The notes beneath the pieces were generated by a model. That model was not told the DNA's origin, ran no database searches, and saw nothing but the letters and a program-made list of their open reading frames with translations. A DNA stretch of 64,000 nt from Siderastrea siderea (lineage: Eukaryota; Cnidaria; Anthozoa; Scleractinia; Rhizangiidae), in contig OZ034967.1 of assembly GCA_964030785.1 (NCBI GenBank), forward strand, positions 59,928,212 through 59,992,211, written 5' to 3'. Of this stretch, positions 46,095 through 55,580 are shown piece by piece. The translations under genes and the position numbers were made by a program. Each line of letters begins with the position of its first letter. Position 1 is the stretch's first letter.

Positions 46095-46127
46095 CTGAAG
46101 AAGATCAGTGAAACTGATCGAAACGTC
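46095..46127 (+). ncRNA. hammerhead-ribozyme-like motif (Penelope remnant?)
   Basis: The sequence reads CTGAAGA, a stem (AGATCAGT, loop, ACTGATC), then GAAACGTC. This is the order of the hammerhead core: CUGANGA, stem II, GAAA, and a minimal stem III (ACGU) before the cleavage-site C. Penelope-like elements are known to carry such minimal hammerheads. I could not pair a convincing stem I in the flanks, so this may be a decayed relic rather than an active ribozyme. Confidence 0.45.
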
Positions 46128-46630
46128 TTTTAAATATTCTTAACCTCGGAAAAGATCCCGGAAAACAGTGAAAAAATTTTAATTTCTTAAGATGAGAGGT
46201 GAAAGTTTCAGAAATAGGACTCAGAAATACTTTTTTGTAATCTTCCCTCATTTCAAAAGGTTTACATCAATAACCCTTTCGAGCCACCTTAAATCAAGAA
46301 AGCCAGGCAGTTCCTTACTGATCATGAGCTGCTGTTGCTGCTCTACTTGTTTAAATTATGTATGGGAAACAATGTTGTAAACAAATCACCATACATGTAC
46401 ATGTAGCAACAAAGTGAGGAGAACTTGTAAACCAACTTTCCTGTATGGATTCAAAAGCTTTATTTAACCATTTTGCTATTTGCTCTTTTGCTATCTGCTT
46501 GTCGTTAATTGTCATGACAGTCCACTTCATTATAAAGACATGAATACTTAGCACATTCTCCAATAAGTAACTAAGTATCTTCCTCACTAAAAGATCTCTT
46601 CTTTTTCTTTCCATCTACCATTTTACTTTA

Positions 46631-47052
46631 GGGACCGTCGACATATTCAAACTTCCCCGCTTAACATCCACTGGACGTTAAGGTCAGACCCCCTCCCCCC
46701 TCCTCGTTAATGTCCACTTGGAATTTCACACTCCATGTTTTTCTAGAGCCAATGAATTTAGTTTTTTGAACTCTAGCGAGCGCATGTTCCTTCTGCGCCA
46801 TCTTTATAAGTGACAAACTACGTACAGTAGATCACAGCGGCACCAAGTTTGTACTCATTTTCTACTGTGGTACGTTTTTCTCTTCATGTTCTGTTATCAA
46901 CATAAGTAAAATGTGTTTTCTCAACACGTTATTTTGGTTTTGTCCTAGAATCCTCACTTTAACGTCCAAATCTTGACTTTCCTCAACCCCCTCCCCCCCC
47001 CAAACATCCAGTGGACGTTAAGCGGGGAACTTGTGAATATGTCGACGGCCCC
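46631..47052. mobile_element. Harbinger-like MITE in HELB-1 intron 1
   Basis: TTA (46628-46630) precedes GGGACCGTCGACATATTCA, and the inverse TGAATATGTCGACGGCCCC is followed by TTA (47053-47055). Subterminal CGCTTAACATCCACTGGACG-like words occur at both ends. A TTA 3-bp duplication with short GGG-starting ends fits PIF/Harbinger MITEs. Confidence 0.7.
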
Positions 47053-47402
47053 TTAGTCAGTCAAGAGTGTCCTTTTTGCACTGGTTTTCATAGAAAACAC
47101 TTATTGATATGTGGAAGCTAATGTTTGCAAAATTTTGGGGTATCAGAGGCAAAATCCTTGCCACTGCAACAGATTTTTGAAATCAGATCGATTTCATTGG
47201 GTTTAAAATTAATAATCAATTAATTTACATGTACGATTTTCTCTCTGACTCGGTCGAGCAGACAAATCAAAAGGCTTGTCACGTAATCTTCGCTGAAAGA
47301 TTGCATGACAAGGCAAAAGATACATATATTTTTCAAACCCGATCACAATAAACAACTACACGTAATGTTTATCGAGATGAATAAACGGATGGAAAAACTT
47401 AC

Positions 47403-47979
47403 GTGTGGAGGCCAAACTTGTTCGAATTTGTTTAGTAATTTCACTGTTGACTTCACTGCTGCTCGCGAATTCCCGCAGGTTTCCCAGCAGATCAACAAAT
47501 GTTGGTCTCAAATTTCTGCACTCAATGAACTCCACAAACGATGAGGCATGTTGTTCATTTACACAGCATCCTTGTGTCAGGAATAACGAGAGCAAAGATT
47601 TATCCACGCCATCGTCGCATCGAATGCTATAGGAAGGAATCTTTTCCGTTCTTTGGGTTCTAGAGCTCGTGTTCATCTCAAATATTTCGACCATCCACCA
47701 CGGACATGAAAACGTGCTATCAAATCGAGCGCGAATAATTTTCTCCCCCTTCAAGACAAAACTTCCATTCAAGTAGTCCAGCTCTTGCAGCTTTTCGGCG
47801 ACGCATCGCGTCCTTGATGCATTAACGGACTGATATTTTCCTCCAGCGATCTGAATGATGTCGCGGTAGTCGGGATTTTCGAAGTCATCGTTGTCGCTTT
47901 CGCTTTCAGGTTCAGAGTTCGCTCCGTCGGTGTTACCGTCCCTTTCTTTCGGCAGAAAGAATCCTCGAAAGTTTACCAT
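47403..47979 (-). CDS. HELB: HELB-1 exon 1 (N-terminal domain)
   Basis: It starts MVNFRGFFLPKERD at 47979 and has an acidic stretch near residues 20-40 (EPESESDNDDFENPD), as at the start of vertebrate HELB. A WWMVEIFEM block sits where vertebrate HELB has WWRVKV, then IPSYSIRCD, and LRPTFVDLLGNLREFA matching the vertebrate LNFENLRETLRTF region. The exon ends at a strong donor (CACAC then GTAAGT; GT at 47401-47402), phase 1. Confidence 0.75.
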
Positions 47980-49887
47980 GATGTTCAGCGAGAGGAATTG
48001 CTCATTTCACATATCAGCTGTTTGTTTGTAATGAAAACGGTCTGTTGTGATCTTCTCTTGTGAATGGTGAGAGATCCTTGATCGATTTCTGGCAATTTTT
48101 ATACGCGTGATCGAACTCACAGCAGTCCGGGAGGGGTAGTGGTACCTTTGGGGGTAGGCGATGTTTATAGACCATTCAGTATTAAATGGGTTTTTATAGT
48201 CATTTTAGCTGATTTTCACCATGCATTTCTTCGTGACAATGCCAATGGATTACTGCAAGCAAATTCTGCAAGCGTAGTTGTAAGGTCTTTTCTCGATTCC
48301 GGTTGTCGATGTTTAGAAAGCAGCACCGAGGAGGGGGGGGGGACTCGATAAATTTCTATACGGGGAGGCTTCGTCCGGAGGTTCAAACCCTTTAATACCT
48401 TGCTAATTTTTACCAAAATGGTACACCTTTCATATACCTAGAACAAAATTAGACCCCTTTCTAACACCGCAGGGATCAGCCAAAACAATGGAATTTTCCA
48501 TTGCCACACTTTCCCTGGGCTTTCAGTCGTTCTGGTTCAGTTGCTCAAAGGGTGCTAGCTTTTATGTCTTAGTGTTGTCCTTTCTGCCAAGAATTGGCAC
48601 CCTTTCATATGCTTTGCTTTAGCAGCCATCTCTTCCACTTTGCGGCCGATTTTGTGGTCCGTTCATCCACTAAAATGACACTGAATTGAATTTTCCCTAC
48701 TCTTTAGCATACTGCTAGCTTAAAAAAGGCACCCCTTTCCGGGGGGAGCCTCCCCGTTTAACCCACTATAGGGAGTACCCCCGGGTCACTTGTCAGGCCA
48801 TTATATAAATTTTGATTTTTACACGCGTAAATATATTAATTTTGATCATTGCGCACTCATGTTGGCTGGGCATTATATCACCTGATCACTTCATACTATA
48901 ATTTATACCGCTAACACTGAGTAATAACTCTTTTGGCGGGTTTTTGTAGGTCTGATTCTTTTATCTTAGATTGTTTCAGGGCCTTTCAAAGGGATATTTA
49001 GTAATACAGGTTTACTAGTAATACAGGTTGATCACTTTGGCTTCTTTACCTTTAAATTTTATTCAGTAAGCGGAAAATTTTGAAAAAACCGAACGGAATG
49101 TTAAATTTTCAAGGTGCTTCCTGAAAGGTGGCCTGGTTTAGCACTAGAAGCATTTTTGTCTCTCCGAAAACATAAGTGTGTATGAATAAAAGTCCAACCG
49201 AATTTCTGAGGCTGTACAGATAGGCTCAATTCAGCCGCTCACCCGGGTCCGGCTTTCCTCCCCGAGAAGAAGAAGCGCGGGCTCATTTCCCGAAAAGCGG
49301 CTGCTGATCGAGCCCAGCAGTAATGCTTTCCAAAAGATATTCCACCAGAATGATTCGCTGCATGCCCCTCACGTCAAGTTCTATCCACTTAAATCCAGAA
49401 TACTTTCAGTTCGTTAAAAAAGTTGAAAGTAAAAAGCTCGTAGTGAGCAGGTTTGCCACACGAAATGAAAGAGCTAGGAAAGCTATGTGGGAGAAATGGT
49501 GCCGACACCGACTTAGCACCGGATTGTGTCGCATGAAGTGACTAAAAGAGCTTTTAATTCGAGCATTTATTTTTTCTTCCTTCCCCCTCCCCCCCCGTCC
49601 CACCGCCACATCCCTGCGGATTGGAAGGGATTCTAGTTGATGTTTCGTTAACGGTTCATCTATTTATTCAGCAGGGGAAAGATTTCCTCAAATGTAGTGA
49701 ATAGGCCATTACCGATTTGTCTTGTGCCTCTTTTTCAAAGCGAGGCTTCGTGCAAAACTTTTCCTATGAAAATGAGTTTATCTCAGATAAACTCACTAGG
49801 CATGTGAATGAAAACTCATTTTATGATTTTAGGATAAAGCTCAACACTTTTAAGTTTAAAAGAATACATGTTTCGGCATAAATACGA
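47980..49887. other. HELB-1 upstream region and spacer
   Basis: 47980-48130 is the presumed promoter side of HELB-1; I see no clear TATA box. A probable MITE spans about 48335-48785, with ends GGGGGGACTC...CGGGGAGGCT and AGCCTCCCCG...GGGAGTACCCCC in inverse orientation. 49215-49620 holds a 72-codon open frame (MLSKRYSTRMIRC...) of unknown meaning. No other gene. Confidence 0.4.
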
Positions 49888-49943
49888 TAAAAAAGCAATG
49901 CTGATTCAACGGTAGGGAAACTGTATATAGTATTATACCAATA

Positions 49944-49972
49944 TTTCAAAAGGCACAGCCTTTCTTCTTCAG
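49944..49972 (-). ncRNA. hammerhead-like motif in the left Penelope arm
   Basis: The minus strand reads CTGAAGA, AGAAAGGC-TGT-GCCTTTT, then GAAATATTGGTAT. The AAAGGC/GCCTTT hairpin occupies the stem II position between the CUGANGA and GAAA boxes, and ATA-TTGG-TAT can serve as stem III. Orientation equals that of the coding strand. Stem I is not obvious. Confidence 0.4.
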
Positions 49973-50404
49973 GGTCTTACAGAGAATGACTCAAAGAGAA
50001 AAAAACGTTACAATTTAAATTAAACTGAGGGTATAAAATATGATACTAGAATAACAACATATAACAGCTTATATTACAACTTTTTAAAACTGGCGTAAAA
50101 AGTAAAAACGTTACGATTTGAAGTTATATTAAAAGAAACTTATATCACAACGTTAAAAAAAACTGGCGAAAAACTAAAAACGTTACGACTTAAAATTTCA
50201 AAAATTCATAACATAAGCAGGATACGTGATACTATAATAACATAAGCTTAAGTGATAGGGATAAAGTACGTAAAACTCTAAATACGTTACAATTCGAAAT
50301 AAGAAAGTGGAAAATTCCAAACAAATACCAAAAAAAAATGCAACTGAAAATACAAACAAACACGGCGGATGAAAAACCGGAAAAAGTGTCATGTTTCATC
50401 TCTC

Positions 50405-51855
50405 CTATTTACTTTCCAAGGTTTGACCTCTATCAATGAGGTATGCCTCTCTAGCTTTTCGTACACTGTCGCGGTTAGATTTCATTAGTTCAAGAGGAAT
50501 AAGTTGCATGTCATTAGCATTATGGTCGTTTGAAAGAAAATGTTCTGAGACTGCAGTAGGAAAGAAATGTTTGTTTGTCAACAGGTCTACGGTGTTTGTT
50601 GAAGCGGTCCTTGAGTCGTCGTTTGGTTTCTCCTATGTATTGTTTGTGACAACGATTGCATTGTACCATGTAAATAACGTTTTTAGAGTTACAGTCAATG
50701 TGATGATGAATAGGTCTCGTTTCGCCTGTAGCCGAGTAACATGTATAGCTAGTTAGCCCGTCTGTTATATAGTTGCATGTCAAGCAGTTGTGTCCGCATC
50801 GAAACGAGCCACGGGGTTGGTTACTTTAGTGAGGGTTACGAAGTTTGGCGCTAACTAATAAATTACTAAGATTGTTACTACGGCGGAAAGCAACTACGGG
50901 AGCAGCATTGACAACGTTGGCGCAGCGGGGAGATGAGGACAGGATGTTGAGGTGTTTGTGAATAATGGATGATACAGAACGAAGGGCGGGATTATATGTG
51001 ATAACATGTACAAGGGGCACCCGTTTGGGTTGGTTTGTTTGAGAAGTGTCTTGGAAGCGACTGCTTCGGCACGTGTGATGTTGTGAACACGGCGTATTTC
51101 TTGGTCAAGGAAAGACAGGTTGTATCCCCGTTTGTTAAGATAAGTTTTAGGTTCAGTAGTGCGTTTTGTGAAAGTGTCGTCAGAAGAACAAATACGGCGG
51201 AGTCTAAGAGCTAAGCTGAATGGAATAGCTCTCTTAGTGTGTTTAGGATGACATGAAGATTGTAGTGAGTATTGATGTTTGTCGGTAGGTTTAGTGTAAG
51301 GGCCAGTCGTGATTTTACCGTTAATGAGACTGATGAGAGACACTTTCAGGGGCACCCAACGAGAATATAGTTCAAAACCACTTAACTTAGCATTATTGAA
51401 CGTATTTTAGTATTTAAATGGTAGATATAGGCGTATTTTTATCCCCTAAAAACTTTTCATCTGTTCGGATTTCTTAGCTGAAAGTCTAGTGATCCGAAAA
51501 TTATAGGGATCAAAACTTACCTTTTCGAAAATTTTAGCCAGAAAAAGGCTCCCGAAAATTCTAGGTGACCTTTTAAGGGTAGAAATCCGTTAAAAAATGG
51601 GCAATAATACCATATTTTAGATGTTCGAAAATCCTAGAAGAGGCAGGCAAGCAAGAAATTTTACAACAAATGTTCCGAAAATTCTAGATCTCAAATCGTC
51701 TTCCGAACAGATATTTTCCCGAAAATTGTCGTTGGGTGCCCCTGCACTTTGACGTCAAGAAATGGTATGGATGTGAAAGAATAGTTAGATGTAAATGATG
51801 GTGGGGTGAATGTTGTTGAGGTACGTAGTGAAGGTCTGGAGGTCGTCTGCTTATG
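50405..51855 (-). pseudogene. Penelope-like RT C-terminus and GIY-YIG endonuclease, broken
   Basis: The minus strand from about 51855 reads DDLQTFTTYLNNIHPT, then after a frame change SNYSFTSIPFLDVKV. The 398-bp MITE follows, then LINGKITTGPYTKPTDKHQY, SCHPKHTKRAIPFSLALRLR and RICSSDD, diagnostic of the Penelope RT tail. A frame change near 51018 leads to VHVITYNPALRSV and ANVVNAAPVVAFRRSNNL. A TAA at 50826-50828 precedes a Cys-rich linker (FRCGHNCLTC) and the endonuclease (NVIYMVQCNRCHKQYIGETK, RRLKDRFNKHRRPVDK). Another frame change near 50573 precedes the end at TAG 50405-50407. Several lesions plus the insertion make it inactive. Confidence 0.85.
51347..51744. mobile_element. 398-bp MITE inserted in the Penelope ORF
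   Basis: Ends CAGGGGCACCCAACGA and TCGTTGGGTGCCCCTG are exact inverses, flanked by CACTTT on both sides (51341-51346 and 51745-51750). RT homology resumes across it (FLDVKV on one side, SLISLINGK on the other). The interior has repeated CCGAAAATTCTAG-type words (near 51490-51700). CAG...CTG ends suggest a hAT-like origin, though the duplication is 6 rather than 8 bp. Confidence 0.8.
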
Positions 51856-51971
51856 TTGTAAATTTTTGAAATTTTAAATCGTAACGGTTTTAGTTTTTAC
51901 GCCAGTTTTTTAAACGTTGTAATATAAGCCGTTATATGTTGTTATTCTAGTATCATATTTTATACCCTTAA

Positions 51972-52548
51972 GGGCCGATTACATGAGCCGGGCTGGCTCG
52001 GTAGAAGGGCTGGCTCGGTAGAAGGGCTGGCTCTGTCTGCCGAGATGACTGTTCAGCCCGGTACTACATGAGGCGGGCCAGCCCGCCTGCGGCTAAATTT
52101 AGAACTGAAGCTGTCGTGTGAAAAGATGGCCACATCGAAGAGCATGAATCAAGTGTTTTTATTTTCTCTAATCCATTATTTTGGCGTATCATTTTCAGTT
52201 TTACGTAGTTTTATGGTCTGATAAACCTTTATGTGTTATATAGAAAGAGAAATATCGATCTTCTGGTGAGCCATTTTGCTCTGAAGCGAAATTTAGCTGA
52301 TTTAGTGACGAGAAATTTTGGTCCGGCTATAGCCGGGCTGGCCCGGCAATCGCGATTACATGGTAAATTTTCATCCCGGCTAGTCGGGATCCCGGCATCG
52401 CGATGCCGAGATCCTGCAGCTAGCCGGGCTGAAATTTTTCCATGTAATCGTGGAGTTGATTTTGAGTGTGTTTCACAGACGTGCCGAGATCCCGGCAAAC
52501 CGAGCCAGCCCGGCTAAGCGGGCCAGCCCTCCTCATGTAATCGGCCCC
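51972..52548. mobile_element. GC-rich MITE copy 1 (TTAA target) in the Penelope arm
   Basis: TTAA at 51968-51971 and 52549-52552 flank GGGCCGATTACATGAG and its inverse CTCATGTAATCGGCCCC. Internal words GCCGGGCTGG and GATTACATGGTAAATTTT are arranged symmetrically around a central CGGCATCGCGATGCCG palindrome. Without the insert the flanks rejoin to match the left Penelope arm. The coding frames in it are artefacts of symmetry. Confidence 0.8.
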
Positions 52549-52578
52549 TTAATTTAAATTGTAACGTTTTTTCCCTTA

Positions 52579-53122
52579 GGGGGAGTACATGAGCCGGGCT
52601 GGCTCGGTAGAAGGGCTGGCTCTGTCTGCCGAGATGACTGTTCAGCCCGTTATTACATGAAGCGGGCCAGCCCGCCTGCGGTTAAATTTAGAAGCTGTCG
52701 TGTGAAAAGATGGCTACATCAAAGAGCATGAATCAAGTGTTTTCATTCTCGCTAAGCCATTATTTTGGCGTATCATTTTCAATTTTACGTAGCTTTATGG
52801 TCTGATAAACCTTTATGTGTTACATAGAAAGAGAAATATCGATCTTCTGGTGAGCCATTTTGCTCTGAAGCGAAATTTAGTGACGAGAAAGTGTTGGCCC
52901 GGCTAGCCGGGCTGGACCGGCAATCGCGATTACATGGTAAATTTTCAGCCCGGCTAGCCGAGATCCCGGCATCGCGATGCCAGGATCCCAGCTAGCCGGG
53001 CTGAGATTTTTCCATGTAATCGCAAAGTTGATTTTTAATATGTTTCACAGACGTGCCGAGATCCCGGCAAACCGAGCCAGCTCGGCTAACCGCGGGCCAG
53101 CCCGCCTCATGTAATCGGCCCC
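52579..53122. mobile_element. GC-rich MITE copy 2 in the Penelope arm
   Basis: Roughly 90 percent similar by eye to 51972-52548 in the same orientation (AGTACATGAGCCGGGCTGG to CCTCATGTAATCGGCCCC), 30 bp downstream. The 30 bp between them (AATTTAAATTGTAACG...) belong to the Penelope arm, so these are two separate insertions. The right flank lacks a clear TTAA. Confidence 0.75.
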
Positions 53123-53145
53123 AGGAGTCATTCTCTGTACGGACC

Positions 53146-53174
53146 CTGAAGAAGAAAGGCTGTGCCTTTTGAAA
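53146..53174 (+). ncRNA. hammerhead-like motif in the right Penelope arm
   Basis: An inverted copy of 49944-49972: CTGAAGA, AGAAAGGC-TGT-GCCTTTT, GAAATATTGGTAT. It lies on the plus strand, opposite to the coding strand, as expected from the inverted arm. Confidence 0.4.
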
Positions 53175-53325
53175 TATTGGTATAATACAGTTTCCCTACC
53201 TTTGAATCAGAATTGCTTTTTTATCGTATCTGGCTCTTTATTTTTTGCTGGTTAGATCCTTTACTACAGGATCCAGTACTTTTATTTTGTTACGGTGGTC
53301 CATGCAAAGTTTAATGTTTCCGATG

Positions 53326-53352
53326 TTTCGGCATCGCTGATGCAATCCTCAG
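53326..53352 (-). ncRNA. third hammerhead-like motif, adjacent Penelope-type end
   Basis: The minus strand reads CTGAGGA, TT-GCATC-AGC-GATGC-C, GAAACATCG. The GCATC/GATGC stem sits between CUGANGA and GAAA boxes. The sequence differs from the arms of 49888-53227, so it probably marks the end of another Penelope-like copy. 53228-53325 upstream of it contains a GGATCC-centred near-palindrome (about 53255-53274). Confidence 0.4.
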
Positions 53353-53719
53353 TTCAAGAAAAATGCTACAACAAAGCTATTTATATGCAATAGTGATTAG
53401 AAATGTAAATGAAAATATAAGCAAGAATAACGGGAAACACGTGCAAATTGGAGGAAATAGTAAAATTTATTTCACCACTTTAATTTATTTTCATCACCAT
53501 ATTGTTGTGCTGCGATGCGTGGCAGCACGCTCGTGGTGCCAAACAGGCCGCTTGGGACTCGTGAGTTCAAATTTGCATCGAAAACTGCATTCCTGAGATG
53601 CCTTTGAGTAGGCAACTTGTACAGATCATAGGCAGAAACAAATTCTCCATCAGATTCGAAAGTTTGTGCTGGATTTTAAGGCCTGCAGACTCGAATGAGC
53701 CAAAATCAGGCCAAGGAGC

Positions 53720-54911
53720 GATTGTAGAATACCCCGCATCTCTAGCTACACGGCGTAGCCGGCTACGCGTCTACGCGGCTACACCGTCATAATTTATTCA
53801 TAGCCCTCAAGTTCTCTGGAAAGTGGCTACGCATGTACGCGGCTACGCCATTATAATAAATTCTAAGGTCTCTAAGTTATCTGGAAAGTGGCTACGCGTC
53901 TACGCGGCTACACCGTCATAATTTATTCATAGCCCTCAAGTTCTCTGGAAAGTGGCTACGCATGTACGCGGCTACGCCATTATAATAAATTCAAAGGTCT
54001 CTAAGTTCTCTGGAAAGTGGCTACGCGTCTACGCCGTTTATAATAAATTCATAGCTCTCAAAGATTTTTGCAAAATGGCTACACCGTCATAAAATAATAA
54101 ATTATTTTATACCTCTATTGGTTCTCAGGAACGTAGATAAGCGTTTATAATCGGTCTTTGGATAGGCGTATTTCGTTTCGTTTCTGTTCTTTTCCACTGC
54201 AACATTTTAAACATTTTTTAATATAGGAATGAAGATTTTAGAACGAGTCATGTAGACAATAAGCTTATATTTCTGGTTTACAAAGAATTTTTTTTCACTT
54301 GTCAGCTATTCTCAAGTTATGGACACACACTTTGTTGGAGAAAACAGCAAGACAAATCATAGCCACTGAAAATGTTTATTCTATTACTCGAAACGCGTTA
54401 CATCTAGGTTGGTGATTCATTCGGCCATTCATTGTACAAGAGATCGCAATTCAGGCTTACAAATACCGAATTACACAAAACCAGCTCAAATAAGCAGTCA
54501 AAACGATAACTTACTTATTTTTGGGCATCTCCAGGCTTTATGTTCGAACATCAAGGTCATGAAAGCAAACAATCTTTGCATCACGGCTCAAAGCACAAAC
54601 TGCGAAAACCACATGGCTGATCAAGATCACATGACCCACACAACGGGGGTACAGAGGGGCGCGAGCCAACAAACTGTTATTTGACACACCTCCTTCATAT
54701 GGGTGCAAAATTGAAAGATTCCTCATAAATATTGTCTATTTTAAAAACTATCAACCAGCGATTAAAAAACTTTGAAATAATTGCTTGATTTGTCTGCACT
54801 ATACAAATAACTCATTCCCAGTCCTTTACTATACCTGGTACTTGCTCCGACGGCGTAGCCATTTTCGGTGGCTGCGCCGAACAGCTTCAGTTGCGGGGTA
54901 TTCTGCAATCT
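53720..54911. mobile_element. element with AGAATACCCCGCA ends and internal tandem repeats
   Basis: Left GATTGTAGAATACCCCGCA (from about 53719) and right, reverse complemented, GATTGCAGAATACCCCGCA (to about 54910) are inverted ends. Both are followed by GGCTACGCC/GGCGTAGCC words. The left part contains the tandem repeat listed separately; the middle (54110-54830) is AT-rich with no gene. No transposase, and the target duplication is unclear. Confidence 0.65.
53750..54090 (+). repeat. higher-order tandem repeat, 62-bp units in 124-bp pairs
   Basis: Units begin GTGGCTACGCGTCTACGCGG or GTGGCTACGCATGTACGCGG and continue CTACACCGTCATAATTTATT or CTACGCCATTATAATAAATT, ending AAGTTCTCTGGAAA. Types alternate A-B-A-B, so the true period is about 124 bp. 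Each unit carries internal TACGCG/CGCGTA palindromes. Confidence 0.8.
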
Positions 54912-55101
54912 AGCCCAGGCCAAATAAAACTACATAGACTGTTCTTTCGGAAACCGGGATTCTTTTGTCAAAGGCACGAGGTTAAGTGTATTAATTTTGG
55001 CGAAATCCCAAGTCGGTCAGAAATTTGAGGTTCTTGAACTTGCAAGCCTTGTGAGTATATGTCTATTTATCTAGTAGGACAAACTTCAAGTTTCTAAAAC
55101 C

Positions 55102-55202
55102 GTATGTATGTATGTATGTATGTATGTATGTATGTATGTATGTATGTATGTATGTATGTATGTATGTATGTATGTATGTATGTATGTATGTATGTATGTA
55201 GT
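55102..55202 (+). repeat. (GTAT)n microsatellite
   Basis: About 25 uninterrupted GTAT tetranucleotides. The open frame through it (MYVC repeats) is a repeat artefact. Confidence 0.98.
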
Positions 55203-55429
55203 AAACCCGCGATCAGGCTTTTTTTTTTAATTCAAACGCGCGCGAAAGACCACAGGTTATCAACGAGCACGAGATTGAGTACGAGTACGGCTTTTCAAAC
55301 CTTAGCGTGCTTAGTTTAGATTATCACACGTTACACCAACCTTGTTCCTAGAACTCCCTTCTCTACTGGTCAGTAACACGGAGGAGCGATGGCTGTGGTT
55401 TGATATTCTCGCTCAATCTCAAACCTGAC

Positions 55430-55580
55430 TCGTCCCCAGTCGTCTTCATAACGCACGCGGCACGGGAGGGCGAGGTGTGATGGGCAGGGAGAAGGCGAGA
55501 GAAGTCCTCTTTCCCCTTCCCATCACCCCTTGCTCTCACACCTCCCGTGCCGCGCGCGTTATGAAGACGACTGGGGACGA
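55430..55580. repeat. foldback MITE, about 150 bp
   Basis: TCGTCCCCAGTCGTCTTCAT (55430) and its inverse ending at 55580 form arms of about 45 bp, continuing through GCACGGGAGG / CCTCCCGTGC. The short loop is G/A- then C/T-rich. Confidence 0.75.

Larger units (their letters stand above)
36794..47979 (-). pseudogene. HELB: DNA helicase B-like gene (HELB-1), frame broken in the helicase exon
   Basis: Four recognised exons on the minus strand: 47403-47979, 42936-43580, 40295-41606 and 36794-38059. Order and motifs match animal HELB, a nuclear superfamily 1B (RecD-like) 5'-3' helicase that binds RPA and limits DNA end resection. Phases fit between exons 1 and 2 (phase 1) and exons 3 and 4 (phase 0). 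The junction between 42936 and 41606 does not fit, so a short linker exon is probably missed. A 22-bp tandem duplication (40671-40714) shifts frame in the helicase exon and gives a stop at 40686-40688. If real, the product loses the C-terminal half of the helicase. If it is an assembly or haplotype error, this is an intact gene. Introns hold several transposons. HELB-2 lies tandemly upstream on the same strand. Confidence 0.88.
49888..53227 (-). mobile_element. Penelope-like retroelement remnant with inverted arms and nested MITEs
   Basis: The coding strand is minus: RT tail plus GIY-YIG endonuclease at 50405-51855. The outer arms are reverse complements. Left 49888-50115 (AAAAAAGCAATGCTGATTC, CCAATATTTCAAAAGGCAC, AATTTAAATTAAACTGAGGG, GATACTAGAATAACAACATA) matches right 51855-53227, but the right arm is expanded by two related MITEs at 51972-52548 and 52579-53122. 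A third MITE (51347-51744) interrupts the ORF. Inverted terminal pseudo-LTRs are known for Penelope copies. The 5' part of RT, including the catalytic palm, is missing. Confidence 0.8.

Noticed and set aside
50520..50783. A stand-alone GIY-YIG nuclease gene
   Set aside because: It is in frame with upstream Penelope RT-tail sequence and is truncated by a frame change; it belongs to the retroelement.
52229..52517. Overlapping 90-codon frames on both strands
   Set aside because: They lie entirely within the symmetric GC-rich MITE, so the frames are symmetry artefacts.
53742..54090. CRISPR-like repeat array
   Set aside because: There are no unique spacers between repeats; units are contiguous 62-bp tandem copies in a eukaryotic element.
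55104..55319. Open frame made of MYVC repeats
   Set aside because: It is translation of the GTAT microsatellite.
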